From assembly GCA_936941155.1 (NCBI GenBank), contig CAKZJE010000031.1, positions 225,129 to 289,128 on the forward strand: 64,000 bases of DNA, in the 5' to 3' direction. Both the position numbers and the translations under genes were made by a program. The stretch comes from an uncultured Methylomonas sp. (GTDB lineage: Bacteria > Pseudomonadota > Gammaproteobacteria > Methylococcales > Methylomonadaceae). Positions 44,831 through 56,301 of this stretch are shown in pieces; the stretch's first letter is position 1, and every line of letters begins with the position of its first letter. The notes beneath the pieces are model-generated. The model saw nothing but the letters and a program-made list of their open reading frames with translations, was not told where the DNA came from and did not search any database.

Positions 44831-46075
44831 ATGAAAATAATAAAAGACAAAGTTGCTAAATTATCCTTTGTCGCACTGCTGATGTCACTTACAGCAGCGA
44901 TGTTTTACACGCCAACAGCATCTGCTCATGGAGAGAAATCGCAAGCTGCATTTATGCGTATGCGTACTATTCATTGGTTTGATCTTAACTGGTCTAAAGA
45001 TACAGTTGCAGTTAACGACACAATGACAATTTCTGGTAAATTCCATGTTTTCGCAGGATGGCCAGAGACTGTAGATAAACCAGAGGTTTCTTTCTTAAAT
45101 ATCGGTATTCCTGGTCCTGTGTTTATTCGTGCTGGATCTTGGATTGGCGGTCAATTGGTTCCTCGTTCTGTATCTTTGGAGTTGGGCGAGACTTACGAGT
45201 TTAAAGTATTGTTAAAAGCACGTCGTCCAGGCGATTGGCACGTTCATACAATGATGAACGTTCAAGGCGGTGGTCCAATCATCGGTCCAGGAAAATGGGT
45301 AACTGTTACTGGATCAATGGGAAGCTTCGTTAATAACATTACCACATTAACTGGTGAGACAATTAACTTAGAAACATATAACTTGAGTAATATCTATTTC
45401 TGGCATGCTTTCTGGTATGCTTTAGGATTGGCTTGGTTGGCTTTCTGGGTAAAACGTCCATTGTTTGTTCCACGTCACATTGCTGTAAGCAGTGGTAAAG
45501 CAGATACTTTGATTTCAGCAGCTGATAAAAAAGTTGCGCTTGGTTTTGCTGTTGCTACTATAGCTATCGTAGCTGGTTCTATGGGCACAACAAACGAAAA
45601 GTTCCCAGTTACAACACCATTACAAGCTGGTTTGTTACGCGGTATGCAGCCAATTCAAATGCCTGAGTCAACGGTATCTGTGAAAGTTGATGATGCTTCT
45701 TACCGTGTACCTGGTCGTGCTATGCAAATGACACTAACAGTTACAAATAACGGTGATTCAGCTGTTCGTTTAGGTGAATTCAACACTGCAGGTGTTCGTT
45801 TCTTAGATCCAGCTGTTTTACAAGACGAAACAGCTTATCCTGACGATTTGTTAGCTGAAGAAGGCTTAACAGTAAGTGATAACAGTCCGTTAGCTCCTGG
45901 CGAAACAAGAACTGTTGAAATTACTGCTTCTGACGCAGCATGGGAAGTTTATCGTTTAGCTGACTTGATTTATGACCCTGATAGCCGTTTTGCTGGTTTG
46001 TTATTCTTCTTTGATGCAGAAGGCAATCGTCAAATGGTTATGATTGACGCACCATTAATTCCATCTTTCATATAA
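44831..46075 (+). CDS. pmoB: Particulate methane monooxygenase subunit B
   Basis: A 414-residue protein with a signal peptide cleaved before His33 (SAH). It keeps His33, His137 and His139 (GDWHVH) of the periplasmic copper site and His48 and His72 of the bis-His site, at exactly the numbers of M. capsulatus. Two cupredoxin-like domains are joined by two membrane helices near 190-210 and 230-250. A strong terminator follows. Confidence 0.98.
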   Translation: MKIIKDKVAKLSFVALLMSLTAAMFYTPTASAHGEKSQAAFMRMRTIHWFDLNWSKDTVAVNDTMTISGKFHVFAGWPETVDKPEVSFLNIGIPGPVFIRAGSWIGGQLVPRSVSLELGETYEFKVLLKARRPGDWHVHTMMNVQGGGPIIGPGKWVTVTGSMGSFVNNITTLTGETINLETYNLSNIYFWHAFWYALGLAWLAFWVKRPLFVPRHIAVSSGKADTLISAADKKVALGFAVATIAIVAGSMGTTNEKFPVTTPLQAGLLRGMQPIQMPESTVSVKVDDASYRVPGRAMQMTLTVTNNGDSAVRLGEFNTAGVRFLDPAVLQDETAYPDDLLAEEGLTVSDNSPLAPGETRTVEITASDAAWEVYRLADLIYDPDSRFAGLLFFFDAEGNRQMVMIDAPLIPSFI

Positions 46076-46115
46076 AGAAAAATCTTAAGACATTAACAGT
46101 CTTAGGATAGGAATT

Positions 46116-46151
46116 AAAAACCTCACTGTTGAAAGACAGTGGGGTTTTTTT
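46116..46151 (+). terminator. Terminator of pmoCAB
   Basis: AAAAACCTCACTGT and ACAGTGGGGTTTTTT pair along 11-14 bases with one G-T pair and a short GAAAG-type loop, and then a long T-run (46144-46151). A second hairpin (CTTAAGAC/GTCTTAGG) lies just before, at 46083-46106. Confidence 0.92.
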
Positions 46152-47846
<1,695 letters not shown>

Positions 47847-47874
47847 TTTTTCCAACTACTTTACTTTATGCTAG

Positions 47875-48900
47875 TTAGAAAGAACTAGGTGGGGAGTTTG
47901 CAGTATTCAACCTTTCTTTTAGATAATCACTAAATTTGTTTCTAATTTCTTCTGCTTTATAGTTTGAGCAGATGCCCTTATTAGTTAAAGCATCATTAGT
48001 ACATCTGATATCTAAAAAAATTTGCGACTTACTTCCTTCTATTGATATTTTAGAAATAGATAAATTTAGATCTGTATCAGAAATAGGGTCTTCGCTCATA
48101 AATAACGTATCAGTATCTACATTAATTTTCGCAGTTGAATTAGCTTTTACAAATTCTTTAGCAATAATCCAAGCTTTTTCGCATTGACTGGAGCTATCAC
48201 AGCTAAATAAGCCTGGTTGATTTGCTGATTTGTCATTATTTCCATTTGCAGTAGAGCTGTTTTTTGATTGAGTTAAAAAAATAAAACGAGCTCTGTCTGC
48301 AGTAAATTCTGCCTCACTTTTCTCTCTTTTTTGCTGTAAGTCATTAGCTGCTTGTTTTATTTGAATTATTTTTTTCTGAATATCCTCGATTCTGTCTAAA
48401 ACGCTAACAGGAATTTTGGAGTTTTTAATTTCATATGATGCAGCATTCTGTTGCTTTGCTGCTAGTTCATCATCTAGTTTTTTATTAGTTTCTCGTAACA
48501 TTCGATCTTGCTCATTAAACACTTGCATTTTTGCGGCGTGAGTTGTGTCCATTGCAGCAAGATCAATAAAACTACTTAATAAGTTTTTATCATGTGCTTT
48601 TTGTTTAAGATTAAGTTGTTCTTGTTGTTTTTTTAATTGCATTAACCGCTTGTAAATTTCAAGCTCTGCTTTAGTTTTAGCTCTTGCAGCTACTTTAACC
48701 ACTCGGGCATTTTTGTCTAATTCCGTATGACCTAATTCGGCTTTAGAGGGGGGGACTTGATCAGAAAAAGAAACTTTTCCGTTTTCATCTACCCAACGAT
48801 ACATGTGTTTGGACTGAGCTTGACTTTGAGATTGAGCTAAGGCAGGAGTAAAAGCAAAACATAGGGCTGTTATGCATTGAGCAGACAGTAATAGTTTCAT
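47875..48900 (-). CDS. DUF4124 secreted protein
   Basis: A 341-residue secreted protein with a signal peptide (MKLLLSAQCITALCFAFTPALA) and a short Q/S repeat (QSQSQAQSK). The DUF4124 part is MYRWVDENGKVSFSDQVPPSKAELG. The middle is a long coiled-coil region rich in Lys and Gln, and the C-terminus is a separate small domain. No catalytic motif. Function unknown; DUF4124 domains are usually envelope-associated. Confidence 0.85.
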   Translation of the reverse strand: MKLLLSAQCITALCFAFTPALAQSQSQAQSKHMYRWVDENGKVSFSDQVPPSKAELGHTELDKNARVVKVAARAKTKAELEIYKRLMQLKKQQEQLNLKQKAHDKNLLSSFIDLAAMDTTHAAKMQVFNEQDRMLRETNKKLDDELAAKQQNAASYEIKNSKIPVSVLDRIEDIQKKIIQIKQAANDLQQKREKSEAEFTADRARFIFLTQSKNSSTANGNNDKSANQPGLFSCDSSSQCEKAWIIAKEFVKANSTAKINVDTDTLFMSEDPISDTDLNLSISKISIEGSKSQIFLDIRCTNDALTNKGICSNYKAEEIRNKFSDYLKERLNTANSPPSSF

Positions 48901-49182
48901 TGTACATCCTATTTTAGAAGCTGAATTAGCAGCTATTAATTATTGGCGTTATAAGTAGTTAAATTGAAGAGCGTTAAAAAGTGAAGAAAAAGCAATCGTT
49001 AATATAGTAAATTGCTGTCTTATTTATTCACTTAATTTATGAGCTCTTTTTCTAATATAGCTTTTAACTAACTAAATGATTTAGTGTTGGTTAGGAGAAT
49101 AGTTATTTTCAGTATTTATGTTATATATGTAAACTAATGAGCATTCGATAATATATACTTATTGGGTAATAAGGCTAACTTA
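48901..49182. other. Gene-free AT-rich stretch
   Basis: About 280 bases between the DUF4124 and yggT genes, both minus strand. It must hold the DUF4124 promoter. No repeat or terminator with confident arms was seen. Confidence 0.5.
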
Positions 49183-49758
49183 TTAAAATAAATAAGCGAG
49201 CTGTTCTTCTAATGGAGGTAATAATAACATTTTAGTTAGTTGCAACAATATTATGGCCGCTAACGGTGAGAAATCAAGACCATTTAAATCAGGAGTCATT
49301 CTTCGACAAAAATTAAGAACAGGCTCGGTGAGATTTGCCAGTAAAGCAAATGCCGGATTATAAGTATTCGGATTAAACCAGCTTAACAACGCTTGAGCAA
49401 AAATAGCGAAAATAAAAATATTTAAAGTCAGTCCAATTAAATGTGCGCACGAAAGAACGAATAGAGTGAAAAAGTTTGGATTAACACCTTGCAATAGCCA
49501 AATTGATAAATTGGTCATCATTTGCAATAGTAAAGCCAGTAAAATCGATGAGCTGTCAATTTTTCCGATTGGTGGAACAAAACGCCGCAATAATTTCAGA
49601 GGTGGATGAGTTATTGTTACCAAGGTTTGGCAAAATGGATTGTGAAAGTCAGCTTTAACCCATTGCAATAAAAAACGTAGCACTACAGCTAAAATATACA
49701 AAGACAGCAGGCTGTCGATTAGAAAAATCAACGGTACTATCATATAGTTAGCATTCAT
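49183..49758 (-). CDS. yggT: YggT family membrane protein
   Basis: A 191-residue membrane protein with two YGGT repeats: LLSLYILAVVLRFLLQWVKADFHNPFCQTLVTITHPPLKLLRRFVPP and IFAIFAQALLSWFNPNTYNPAFALLANLTEPVLNFCRRMTP (abbreviated to RFLLQW and ALLSWF with ITHPPL and LTEPVL). About four helices. Role unclear, linked to cell division and osmotic tolerance in some species. The ATG overlaps the proC stop as TAATG. Confidence 0.92.
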   Translation of the reverse strand: MNANYMIVPLIFLIDSLLSLYILAVVLRFLLQWVKADFHNPFCQTLVTITHPPLKLLRRFVPPIGKIDSSSILLALLLQMMTNLSIWLLQGVNPNFFTLFVLSCAHLIGLTLNIFIFAIFAQALLSWFNPNTYNPAFALLANLTEPVLNFCRRMTPDLNGLDFSPLAAIILLQLTKMLLLPPLEEQLAYLF

Positions 49759-50585
49759 TAGCCTACTCCTAACTGTTTTGATATTTCAATAGAGCGATCT
49801 TTAGCGGCATGTAATGCTTTTGATACCAGTTGTGCGAAATTACCTTGTTCAAAAGTTTCTATAGCGCGTTGCGTAGTGCCCCCCGGAGAGGTAACACGGT
49901 TGCGTAGTTGCTGAGGTGACTCGCTTGATTCTAATGCAATTTTAGCAGCTCCCAACGCTGTTTGTTGAATCAGTAATCGTGCTGTTTCTTTTGATAAGCC
50001 CATTTCTATTGCAGCAGATTCCATTGTTTCCATTAAGAGAAAATAATATGCAGGGCCGCTGCCCGAAACTGCTGTCACAGCGTCCAATTCAGATTCATTA
50101 TCTACCCAAAGAGAAATACCAACAGCGCGTAAAATATTCTCTGCTAGGTCGCGCTGCTCATTGCTGACGTTAGAATTGGCATGTAATGCAGTTGCACCTG
50201 TTAATACTAAAGCTGGTGTATTAGGCATACAACGTACAATTGCGATTTTCTCACCTAGCCATTGGCTTAAACTCAGTTGAGAGATACCTGCAGCAATAGA
50301 CACAACTAATGTGTTTTTTGTTTGCAATAAAGCAGCACTACTTTCTGCGACGCTACGCAGAACTTGCGGTTTTACGGCTAATACTACAACATCAACTTCA
50401 TTAATAACTTCATTATTATCGCCTGAAATATTAACGTTGAGTGTTGATGCTAACGTTTGTAGTGCATCTTGATTAACATCTGATACCCAAATTTGCGAAG
50501 GGGCGTGACCACTAGCAATCAAACCGCTAATGAGGCTAGATGCCATATTGCCACCGCCGATAAAACCAATGTTTTTTGTTTTCAT
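49758..50585 (-). CDS. proC: Pyrroline-5-carboxylate reductase
   Basis: About 275 residues; reduces pyrroline-5-carboxylate to proline with NADPH. The ATG at 50585 (MKTKNIGFIGGGNMASSLI) was preferred to one 27 bases upstream. Visible: nucleotide loop GFIGGGNMA, VRCMPNTPALV, VSGSGPAYYFLLMETM, and RNRVTSPGGTTQRAIE. It starts the proC-yggT pair common in gammaproteobacteria. Confidence 0.96.
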   Translation of the reverse strand: MKTKNIGFIGGGNMASSLISGLIASGHAPSQIWVSDVNQDALQTLASTLNVNISGDNNEVINEVDVVVLAVKPQVLRSVAESSAALLQTKNTLVVSIAAGISQLSLSQWLGEKIAIVRCMPNTPALVLTGATALHANSNVSNEQRDLAENILRAVGISLWVDNESELDAVTAVSGSGPAYYFLLMETMESAAIEMGLSKETARLLIQQTALGAAKIALESSESPQQLRNRVTSPGGTTQRAIETFEQGNFAQLVSKALHAAKDRSIEISKQLGVG

Positions 50586-50714
50586 GTAAACTTTAATATT
50601 AAAAAAAATCAAGACACAGCCAGAAAGTACGTCTATTTTACCGATTCTGAAAAGATAAAGAATATTTTCAATTGCTTTATAGACAGAATTTGTTCGAAAG
50701 TAGGATATTTTTAT

Positions 50715-50984
50715 TTAGCGTTTCAAGTCTTTTAGGCTAAAGTCATCCAGATGAAGAACTAAAGCACCTAATCCAAGGCTGACTAAAGCACTGAGCGTTG
50801 GGTGGTTTGGAAACAAATGAATATCTAACAATGCCCATACGCCCCGCCATACCATAATAATACCAAAAACTACAATAATAGCATTAATAGTTGGGTGTAA
50901 CTCTTTCAATCGCGCGACAGATGTTTGTTCTGGTTGTTTTTCTAATGATGTGTTTTCTTCTTGTGATTCTAATGTAGATGTCAT
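50715..50984 (-). CDS. Small membrane protein, unrecognised
   Basis: An 89-residue protein with a hydrophilic N-terminal 30 residues and two hydrophobic helices (INAIIVVFGIIMVWRGVWALL; LSALVSLGLGALVLHL). No family recognised. The sequence between the helices (LFPNHP) is conserved-looking. It is a single gene 100 bases upstream of proC on the same strand. Confidence 0.65.
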   Translation of the reverse strand: MTSTLESQEENTSLEKQPEQTSVARLKELHPTINAIIVVFGIIMVWRGVWALLDIHLFPNHPTLSALVSLGLGALVLHLDDFSLKDLKR

Positions 50985-51166
50985 AATGAACTTACCAGTA
51001 GTTAACTAAGGTTTAAACTATTTTACTATAAGAATATAACAATAACAGAAGGTTATAAAGAGTTAAACTATTTACGATGCTAAGTCATCTAAAATGATTT
51101 TGGTTAGAGCAGAAAACTTTACTAGCAAGAAGGTTTTTTTCTGTGGAAATGAGTTCTTTAAACAGA

Positions 51167-51205
51167 AAAAAGCCGCGTTGTTAATTTAAAACACGGCTTT
51201 ATTTT
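51167..51205 (-). terminator. Terminator after the glycine-zipper gene
   Basis: On the minus strand AAAGCCGTGTT and AACGCGGCTTT pair (one mismatch) around an AT-rich loop, followed by TTTT. It ends transcription of the lipoprotein gene. Confidence 0.82.
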
Positions 51206-51213
51206 GGCAAATC

Positions 51214-51621
51214 TTAATTGATGACTCGATGCCCACGCCCTGTCATACAATCATTAAAAGCTCTTTTGTATTGAGTGTTGGAGTCAAAACCTTGTTTTGC
51301 AGCTCCACCAATGCCGCCCGCAGTTCCGCCTATCATTGCTGATGTAGCAACATTTCCACCTGAAACAGCACCAACAATCGCTCCTGTCACAGCTCCCATT
51401 GCGCCTCCAGCTACGGTACCTATGGCTGCTTCTTTTGCTGTATTGCCGCCAGCTTGTTCCGCCAAAGCTTGACACTCTTGCAAATCACGGTCGAGGTTTG
51501 CTGTTGCTGCTGGATTGCTGACTCGAGTATCTATCGCAGGAGTATAACCGCGCTGTTGAGCACAAGAAGTAACTAAGAGAGTGCTTAAAATAAGTATTGG
51601 AGTAACAAATAATTTATTCAT
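51214..51621 (-). CDS. Glycine-zipper lipoprotein
   Basis: A 135-residue protein with lipobox TSCA and a glycine-zipper region (AAIGTVAGGAMGAVTGAIVGAVSGGN, AMIGGTAGGIGGAAK), which resembles the YMGG/OmpA-like glycine-zipper outer-membrane proteins. The C-terminal RAFNDCMTGRGHRV is typical of this group. Likely inserts a helix into the outer membrane; function unknown. Confidence 0.85.
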   Translation of the reverse strand: MNKLFVTPILILSTLLVTSCAQQRGYTPAIDTRVSNPAATANLDRDLQECQALAEQAGGNTAKEAAIGTVAGGAMGAVTGAIVGAVSGGNVATSAMIGGTAGGIGGAAKQGFDSNTQYKRAFNDCMTGRGHRVIN

Positions 51622-51702
51622 GTCGATATCCCAGAGGTTAAAATAAAAAAAATAATTTTATAGAATAGCTCAATTGCGTGAATTGAATGTGAATAAAAAA
51701 AA

Positions 51703-52473
51703 TTATTGATGTTTTTCAGAATTTGTAGTGATTTCTGTCATTGCTTGAGCAACCCAAGCTTCAGCTTGTTCATTAATTTCTTTAGCTTTTTTTCCTTCTA
51801 CTTCAATTGGCGCACCTATTTTAACTTTAATCACCCCAGGATATTTTAAAAAGCTGTAGCGTGGCCAAAACTCCCCCGCATTATGTGCTAATGGGATTAC
51901 CGGATAACCTGTTTTATGCGCCAACATCGCCCCACCAGCACTGAACTTTTTATCTTCTCCAGGCGCGGTGCGAGTTCCTTCGGGAAACACTAAAACCCAC
52001 AAGCCTTCTGCTAAAGCTGCACTGCCTTGCTCTATTAAAGATTTTAATGCTTCACGTTGATTTTTACGGTCAATTGCAATCGGTCTTAAAGTCGCCAACG
52101 CCCAGCCACCAATTGGTATCCACAATAACGAGCGTTTTAATAACGTTGTGTGTGTTGGTAAAAATAATCGAAACGCAACCGTTTCCCAAGCTGATTGATG
52201 TTTGCTCAAAATAATTGCAGGACGGTCTGTTGGCAGGTTTTCCAAACCTTCAATTTTGTAAGTAATGCCGCATAAAACTTTGACTCCCCACATTAAACAG
52301 GCGACCCAAACTTTTGCCATTTTGTAGCGTATCTTAAAACTGACAAATGGCGCAGCAACCAAAATCAACGTTCCAATAATCGTGAAGGAAACAATAATAT
52401 AAACAAAAAATACAGCAGAGCCTAAATACACTCTAAAACTGGGTTGTCTGGAGGATGAATTTTGTTGCGTCAT
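51703..52473 (-). CDS. plsC: 1-acyl-sn-glycerol-3-phosphate acyltransferase (PlsC family)
   Basis: About 256 residues. The ATG at 52473 (MTQQNSSSRQP) has GAGA a few bases before it; a TTG four codons earlier is possible. Motif I is HQSAWE (HX4E; the classical form is HX4D), motif III is VFPEGTRT, and motif IV VIPLAHNAGEFWP. An N-terminal membrane helix anchors it. It makes phosphatidate from lysophosphatidate. It overlaps gmhB by 41 bases on the same strand. Confidence 0.92.
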   Translation of the reverse strand: MTQQNSSSRQPSFRVYLGSAVFFVYIIVSFTIIGTLILVAAPFVSFKIRYKMAKVWVACLMWGVKVLCGITYKIEGLENLPTDRPAIILSKHQSAWETVAFRLFLPTHTTLLKRSLLWIPIGGWALATLRPIAIDRKNQREALKSLIEQGSAALAEGLWVLVFPEGTRTAPGEDKKFSAGGAMLAHKTGYPVIPLAHNAGEFWPRYSFLKYPGVIKVKIGAPIEVEGKKAKEINEQAEAWVAQAMTEITTNSEKHQ

Positions 52474-52981
52474 AAAGATTCTCAAAAATGGGAATATTAA
52501 GAGTGGGATTTTTAGAAATAGTTTTTAAACCTTTCCCTGTTTTAACTAATAAAGGTTTGGCAGAAACAGCTTGCGCTGCTTGAATATCGCTCAAACTATC
52601 GCCGATAAAAAAAATATCTTGCAGAGGATAGTTTTTTTCTTGGCTAAATTTTTTTAATAAACCGGCTTTAGGTTTTCGACAATTACAGTTTGCATTGGGT
52701 GAATGCGGACAAAAATAAATCGTCTCAATGTGTCCGCCTTTTTCAGCTAATAAACGTTGCATTTTGTCGTGCATGGTGTTTAAAGTCTCAAGCGAATAAT
52801 AGCCACGAGCAATGCCAGACTGATTGGAAACCACCGCGACTTTAAAGCCATTTTTGTTTAATAGCGCAATAGCTTCTAAACTGCCTTTAATTGGAATCCA
52901 TTCTTCCGGCGATTTAATATAATCATCAGAATCGTGATTAATCACACCATCGCGGTCGAGTAAAACGTATTTTTCAGACAT
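52433..52981 (-). CDS. gmhB: D-glycero-D-manno-heptose 1,7-bisphosphate phosphatase
   Basis: A 182-residue HAD-fold phosphatase: DRDGVINHDSDDYIKSPEEW, VSNQSGIARGYYS, the zinc site with CPHSPNANCNCRKPK, and FIGDSLSDIQAA. It supplies heptose precursor for LPS core; waaC and waaF lie 6 kb upstream. The ATG is fused with the glyS stop (TAATG). Confidence 0.95.
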   Translation of the reverse strand: MSEKYVLLDRDGVINHDSDDYIKSPEEWIPIKGSLEAIALLNKNGFKVAVVSNQSGIARGYYSLETLNTMHDKMQRLLAEKGGHIETIYFCPHSPNANCNCRKPKAGLLKKFSQEKNYPLQDIFFIGDSLSDIQAAQAVSAKPLLVKTGKGLKTISKNPTLNIPIFENLYDATKFILQTTQF

Positions 52982-55080
52982 TACGATTGTAATTTAGAAA
53001 TATCTGCGATTTGCAAAAATTGCTGCGCTAATAAATCCAATAATGCTAAACGGCTGGCGCGTAATTGCAAATCATCACAATTCACCATCACGTTATCAAA
53101 GAAATTATCCACCGGTTGTTTGAGTTGTGCTAACCGATATAAAGCGGCTTGATAATCGCCTTGTGCCAATAATGGCTCAATATCGGCTGCGGATTGTTTT
53201 GCAACTGCCAATAATTCAATTTCCGCAGTTTCAACCAATTCACCTACAGTGGCGGCGGCAGGTGTTTCTGATTTTTTCAAAATATTGCTGATGCGTTTAT
53301 TGGCAGCGGCTAAACTTTCCGCTTCCGGCAAGGCTCTAAACGCTTTTACCGCTTGCAAACGTTGCATAAAATCGAGTGGTTGCGCAGGTTTTATCGAGAT
53401 GACCGCTTCAAATTCGTCGTGGCTAAATCCTTGCTCCAAACAATAACCGCGCAAACGTTCAAAAATAAAATCCATTACTGTAACTTTTGTACTTTCTCTG
53501 TCAAAACCCTCATAGTTCTTTAAGTCGTGATGTTTTAAATAGCCTAATGAAGTATCAACAAGGACGTTAAGATTAAATGTTAAATTATTTTCAATTATTG
53601 TTCGTAGTATGCCTAAAGTTGCTCGTCTTAAACCATATGGGTCTTTGTCACCAGTAGGTAATAATCCAATACTGAAAATACTTGTTACAGTATCAATTTT
53701 ATCGGTGATTGCTAATATTTGACCGACCTTACTTTCAGCCGTTTTACTGCCCGATTGTTTGGGAAAATATTGCTCTTCAATAGCTTTTGCTACATCTGGA
53801 TGTTCACCGTCAGCTAATGCGTAATAATGCCCCATAATTCCCTGTAAGTTAGGGAACTCACTTACCATGTTAGTTAGTAAATCTGCTTTTGATAATTCTG
53901 CCGCTCGTTCTGCTAAAACGACATCTGATTTTAATTCTGAGTGATAAGTAGCAATAAGTTTTGTCAATTTGATAACACGCTGGGTTTTATCAAACAACGT
54001 TCCCAACTTTTGTTGAAAAACGATGGTTTTTAGCAATTCCACTCGCGCAGAAAGCGGTTGTTTTCTATCTTGATTCCAGAAAAATTCCGCATCCGCAAAA
54101 CGCGGCAAAATCACCCGCTCGTTGCCGCGTTGAATCGAAGCCGGATTAGTGCTTTCTAAATTGCTGAAAGTGATGAAATGCGCCAACAAGCCGCCGTCCG
54201 CATTCACCACCGGAAAATATTTTTGATTGCTTTGCATGGTGGTAATCAACACTTCTTTCGGCAACGCTAAAAAGCGCGTGTCAAAATTGCCCACCACAGG
54301 CACAGGATATTCATTTAAAGAACTGATTTCATTCAGTAAATCTTCTTCAATATGCGCCGCACCGCCGACTTTTGCCGCCGCTTCATTCGCACGGGTGCGG
54401 ATAATATCTTTACGTTGTTCGAAATCGGCAATCACTCTGCCTTGTTCTAATAAAGTTTGCGCGTAGCTTTGCGGGGTTGAAATAGTAATCGCCGCAGGTG
54501 CATGGAAACGATGACCGCGCGTTTGCTTGCCGGTTTTTAAGCCTAAAATTTCCGCATCAATCACGTTTTCACCGTACAGCAACACCGCCCAATGCACAGG
54601 ACGCACGAATTCAGCTGTGTTGTTACCCCAGCGCATTCGTTTCGCAATTGGCAACGCCGCGATGCTTTTGCGGATAATTTCAGGAATTAATTCAACGGTG
54701 GTTTGACCTTGCACGGCTTGTTTGAAAATCAGCCATTCGCCTTTATCGGTTTTTAACTGCTCTAATTGTTCAAAAGTTGTGCCGCAACTTTGCGCAAAAC
54801 CAACGGCGGCTTTGCTAGGATTACCTTCATTGTCATAAGCGGCTTTCAAAGCAGGGCCGCGTTTTTCGACTACTTTATCGGGTTGCGTGGCGTTTAAATC
54901 GTGGATTAAAACCGCTAAACGGCGTGGTGTGGCGTAAGATTTCACTTCGCCATAACTTAAATCGGCTTCTTTTAAACCGTTAATAATGCCATCGGTCAAA
55001 GCGCGGCTTAATATCAATAAGGTTTTAGGCGGCAATTCTTCTGAGCCTAATTCAAATAATAAATCGTGTTGTTCTGTCAC
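52981..55080 (-). CDS. glyS: Glycyl-tRNA synthetase beta subunit
   Basis: About 699 residues starting at GTG 55080 (MTEQHDLLFELGSEELPP), with GAGAA before it; a GTG four codons earlier is less likely. Core segments: LFELGSEELPPK, RMRWGNNTAEFVRPVHW, KYFPVVNADGGLLAHFI, LADKTDTV-like AITDKIDTVTSIFSIGLLPTGDKDPYGLRRATLG, and the tail anticodon-binding domain. The subunit acts with GlyQ as an alpha2beta2 complex, but here three genes separate it from glyQ. Confidence 0.97.
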   Translation of the reverse strand: MTEQHDLLFELGSEELPPKTLLILSRALTDGIINGLKEADLSYGEVKSYATPRRLAVLIHDLNATQPDKVVEKRGPALKAAYDNEGNPSKAAVGFAQSCGTTFEQLEQLKTDKGEWLIFKQAVQGQTTVELIPEIIRKSIAALPIAKRMRWGNNTAEFVRPVHWAVLLYGENVIDAEILGLKTGKQTRGHRFHAPAAITISTPQSYAQTLLEQGRVIADFEQRKDIIRTRANEAAAKVGGAAHIEEDLLNEISSLNEYPVPVVGNFDTRFLALPKEVLITTMQSNQKYFPVVNADGGLLAHFITFSNLESTNPASIQRGNERVILPRFADAEFFWNQDRKQPLSARVELLKTIVFQQKLGTLFDKTQRVIKLTKLIATYHSELKSDVVLAERAAELSKADLLTNMVSEFPNLQGIMGHYYALADGEHPDVAKAIEEQYFPKQSGSKTAESKVGQILAITDKIDTVTSIFSIGLLPTGDKDPYGLRRATLGILRTIIENNLTFNLNVLVDTSLGYLKHHDLKNYEGFDRESTKVTVMDFIFERLRGYCLEQGFSHDEFEAVISIKPAQPLDFMQRLQAVKAFRALPEAESLAAANKRISNILKKSETPAAATVGELVETAEIELLAVAKQSAADIEPLLAQGDYQAALYRLAQLKQPVDNFFDNVMVNCDDLQLRASRLALLDLLAQQFLQIADISKLQS

Positions 55081-55132
55081 AATAATTCTCACTGTGTTTA
55101 GATTTTTAATTTAATAACGTGTGGATGTAAAT

Positions 55133-55759
55133 TTAAGCATCACAACATTTTTTATATTTTTTGCCGCTGCCGCATGGACAAGGATCGTTTCGACCGACTT
55201 TAGGTTTTGTTTCTTTTTTATCGTTATTCATTTTATCAATCCAATAATAAAACAAGGTAGAAACAATGGTGGATATTTGCGCCACTAAAGCTTGTCGATT
55301 TTCTTCTGTAATTTCGTGTGCTTTTTCCAACGCAACAATAGGAGCAAGTAGCGCGGTATTTTCAGCATCCGTTAAAAATAAATCCCATTCTTTGCGGCAA
55401 TAATCCATTCCCTGATTAAATCCTAAAGCCCATTTTTGTGCATTTTCGAGCGTGCGCGGCATATATTGCTTATTTTCAATGGCTGCACTGGCTTGATTCC
55501 AATAGCGAATTAAAATCATCATAACGCGCTCCAATTCTTCCTCGGAAGCAATGGCGCGTTTTTGTCCAAAAATCGTATTCATCCAGTCAGCAGGTTTTGC
55601 CATCACAGGATTAATAATTAACGCACAAAATAATCCGTCCAGCGTTTCTAAAGTCATGCACTCGGCATTTGTTTGTGAAAGCGACTCTAAATAATTTTGC
55701 AACCATGTTAATTCGCTTTCAGAAAGGGATTGCGTAAGCGGGATTTTATTTTTTTTCAT
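55133..55759 (-). CDS. YecA/UPF0149 protein with C-terminal SEC-C motif
   Basis: A 208-residue protein: the UPF0149 part starts [37 protein letters not shown] and contains [11 protein letters not shown]; the C-terminal SEC-C is [18 protein letters not shown]. YecA-type proteins with SEC-C bind zinc. The ATG overlaps the upstream gene's stop (ATGA). It could be a passenger of the AAA pair or an independent gene. Function unknown. Confidence 0.9.
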   Translation of the reverse strand: MKKNKIPLTQSLSESELTWLQNYLESLSQTNAECMTLETLDGLFCALIINPVMAKPADWMNTIFGQKRAIASEEELERVMMILIRYWNQASAAIENKQYMPRTLENAQKWALGFNQGMDYCRKEWDLFLTDAENTALLAPIVALEKAHEITEENRQALVAQISTIVSTLFYYWIDKMNNDKKETKPKVGRNDPCPCGSGKKYKKCCDA

Positions 55760-56301
55760 GACGGGGCGTTGCCTATATTTTTTAAGAGTGTTTCGTCTAT
55801 TTGGTCAGCATTGTTCATTAAATAGGCTGCCCAGTTAAATAATTGTGTAATACCTTTGGCATTTTGTTCTTTTAGTTTTTCAAAAACTGCTTTAAAGCGA
55901 GGATTATTTTTGCTTGTGGCGGGTTTAGCTAATTTTTTCAACTCTTCAAAATCACTGGAAAGTTGATAATACTCTAGTGACAAATTCACTTGTTTCGCTT
56001 CGTTAATTAGCCATTTTTCGATATTGGGATGCAAGATTAAATAATGACTCTCTAATTGATGTTTATAAAGCCTTACACTGTGCATTTCGTTTATAAAATC
56101 AAATTTTTTTGCTTGTAATTTATCAGGAGAATCTTTATCCATATCTAAAATACCAAGAGCGAATTTTCCTATAAATTTTTTCTGCATGAGCCTAATTACG
56201 TTATTACAACCTGTTTGATGATTATAGCTTTTTTGTGGTGGCAATAAGGTTTCCATTAAATTGGTATCAAGAAAGCATTCTGGCAGAACATAATCATCCA
56301 T
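55756..56301 (-). CDS. Unknown partner of AAA ATPase, TOPRIM-like
   Basis: About 181 residues from ATG 56301 ([22 protein letters not shown]); upstream in-frame ATGs at 56319 and 56334 are possible. The start overlaps the AAA stop by eight bases. An early ECFLDTNL and a later GILDMDKD resemble the E...DxD arrangement of TOPRIM-like folds, as in other ATPase partners, but the match is weak. The rest is helical and charged. No HNH or HEPN motif. Likely works with the AAA ATPase. Confidence 0.65.
   Translation of the reverse strand: MDDYVLPECFLDTNLMETLLPPQKSYNHQTGCNNVIRLMQKKFIGKFALGILDMDKDSPDKLQAKKFDFINEMHSVRLYKHQLESHYLILHPNIEKWLINEAKQVNLSLEYYQLSSDFEELKKLAKPATSKNNPRFKAVFEKLKEQNAKGITQLFNWAAYLMNNADQIDETLLKNIGNAPS

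Noticed and set aside
43113..46075. Ammonia monooxygenase amoCAB instead of pmoCAB
   Set aside because: Residues around the PmoA GGDWDFW region and the lengths of all subunits fit gammaproteobacterial methane oxidisers, and no nitrifier genes are nearby.
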